6,270 nt of DNA from an uncultured Enterobacter sp. GTDB taxonomy: Bacteria; Pseudomonadota; Gammaproteobacteria; Enterobacterales; Enterobacteriaceae. A program made the translations under genes and the position numbers. The notes beneath the pieces are model-generated. The model was not told the origin of the DNA. It searched no databases and was given only the letters and a program-made list of their open reading frames with translations. This document shows positions 6,083 to 6,270 of this stretch, piece after piece (the stretch's first letter is position 1; every line of letters begins with the position of its first letter). The DNA lies in the NCBI GenBank assembly GCA_946477805.1, contig CAMKZP010000232.1, positions 1 through 6,270 of the forward strand, given 5' to 3'.

Positions 6083-6270
6083 ACATCACCGTTCTGTTTT
6101 AAGCACAGCAATGCGCGCCAGCAGAACGCGAAGAAGCATATTTTTTTTCAGATAAATTAAGAAAAGAGAGGTATTAACGCTAAGCTTTTAGTGGCCCATT
6201 TAGAAAGCGTTTTTATTCGAAGAGTTACCGGCCCGATGATTAATCACCTGAAAGGGAATTTCTGCTAACG
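6083..6270 (+). other. Right-edge stretch without a confident gene
   Basis: These 188 bases are more AT-rich than the rest. CGTTCTG (6090-6096) and CAGAACG (6122-6128) form a perfect 7-bp inverted repeat around 25 bases, and a T8 run follows at 6141-6148. The 12-base gap between stem and T-run makes this a weak terminator candidate for the preceding gene. A short open frame ends in TAA at 6266-6268; it could start at GTG 6191 (25 residues) or ATG 6236 (10 residues), neither with a good ribosome site. An ATT at its left end is preceded by AGAGAGGT. The region may be the upstream control region of a gene beyond the window. Confidence 0.35.

Noticed and set aside
6090..6148. Firm intrinsic terminator after the unknown gene
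   Set aside because: The stem has only 7 pairs and a 25-base loop, and the T-run begins 12 bases after the stem; kept only as a weak possibility.
1..6270. tRNA or rRNA genes, CRISPR array, insertion sequence, integrase or attachment site
   Set aside because: No cloverleaf, regular spaced direct repeats, transposase/integrase motifs or flanking duplications were found by eye.

Overview
The window looks like chromosomal DNA of a 2,3-butanediol-fermenting member of the Enterobacteriaceae, most likely Enterobacter or a close Klebsiella/Raoultella relative. The reasons are the GC-rich coding sequence, a REP element of enterobacterial type, and a complete budR / budABC locus whose products closely match the Klebsiella/Enterobacter proteins as I remember them. 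E. coli K-12 lacks this locus. The genus is an inference; no database was searched.

Layout. Positions 1-528 (+) hold the 3' part of an ATP-binding subunit of a peptide/nickel-type ABC importer, cut by the left edge. A REP-type palindrome (544-575) separates it from a convergent gene (582-1055, -) for a 157-residue protein with an N-terminal cold-shock domain and a C-terminal part I do not recognise. A strong intrinsic terminator (1131-1159) ends the bud operon, and a candidate promoter for the cold-shock gene abuts it. The operon runs leftwards as budA (4452-3673), budB (3660-1981) and budC (1960-1190), with gaps of 12 and 20 bases. The LysR-type regulator budR (4558-5439, +) diverges from budA across a 105-base control region with two clear dyads. 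To the right are a 181-base non-coding stretch, a 153-residue protein of unknown function (5621-6082, +) with a possible ribosome-site-masking leader, and a final 188-base stretch with no confident gene.

How the genes work together. BudB condenses two pyruvates to acetolactate, BudA decarboxylates it to acetoin, and BudC reduces acetoin to 2,3-butanediol with NADH. Together they divert pyruvate from acid production and re-oxidise NADH during fermentation. BudR is expected to activate budABC, in related species in response to acetate and low oxygen. The ABC gene, the cold-shock-domain gene and the right-hand unknown gene show no sequence link to this pathway.

Novelty. Most of the window is a well-known pathway. 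The least explained parts are the unknown gene at 5621-6082 with its leader, which vaguely recalls P4-type satellite prophage genes, and the C-terminal half of the cold-shock-domain protein. I see no convincing undescribed multi-gene system.
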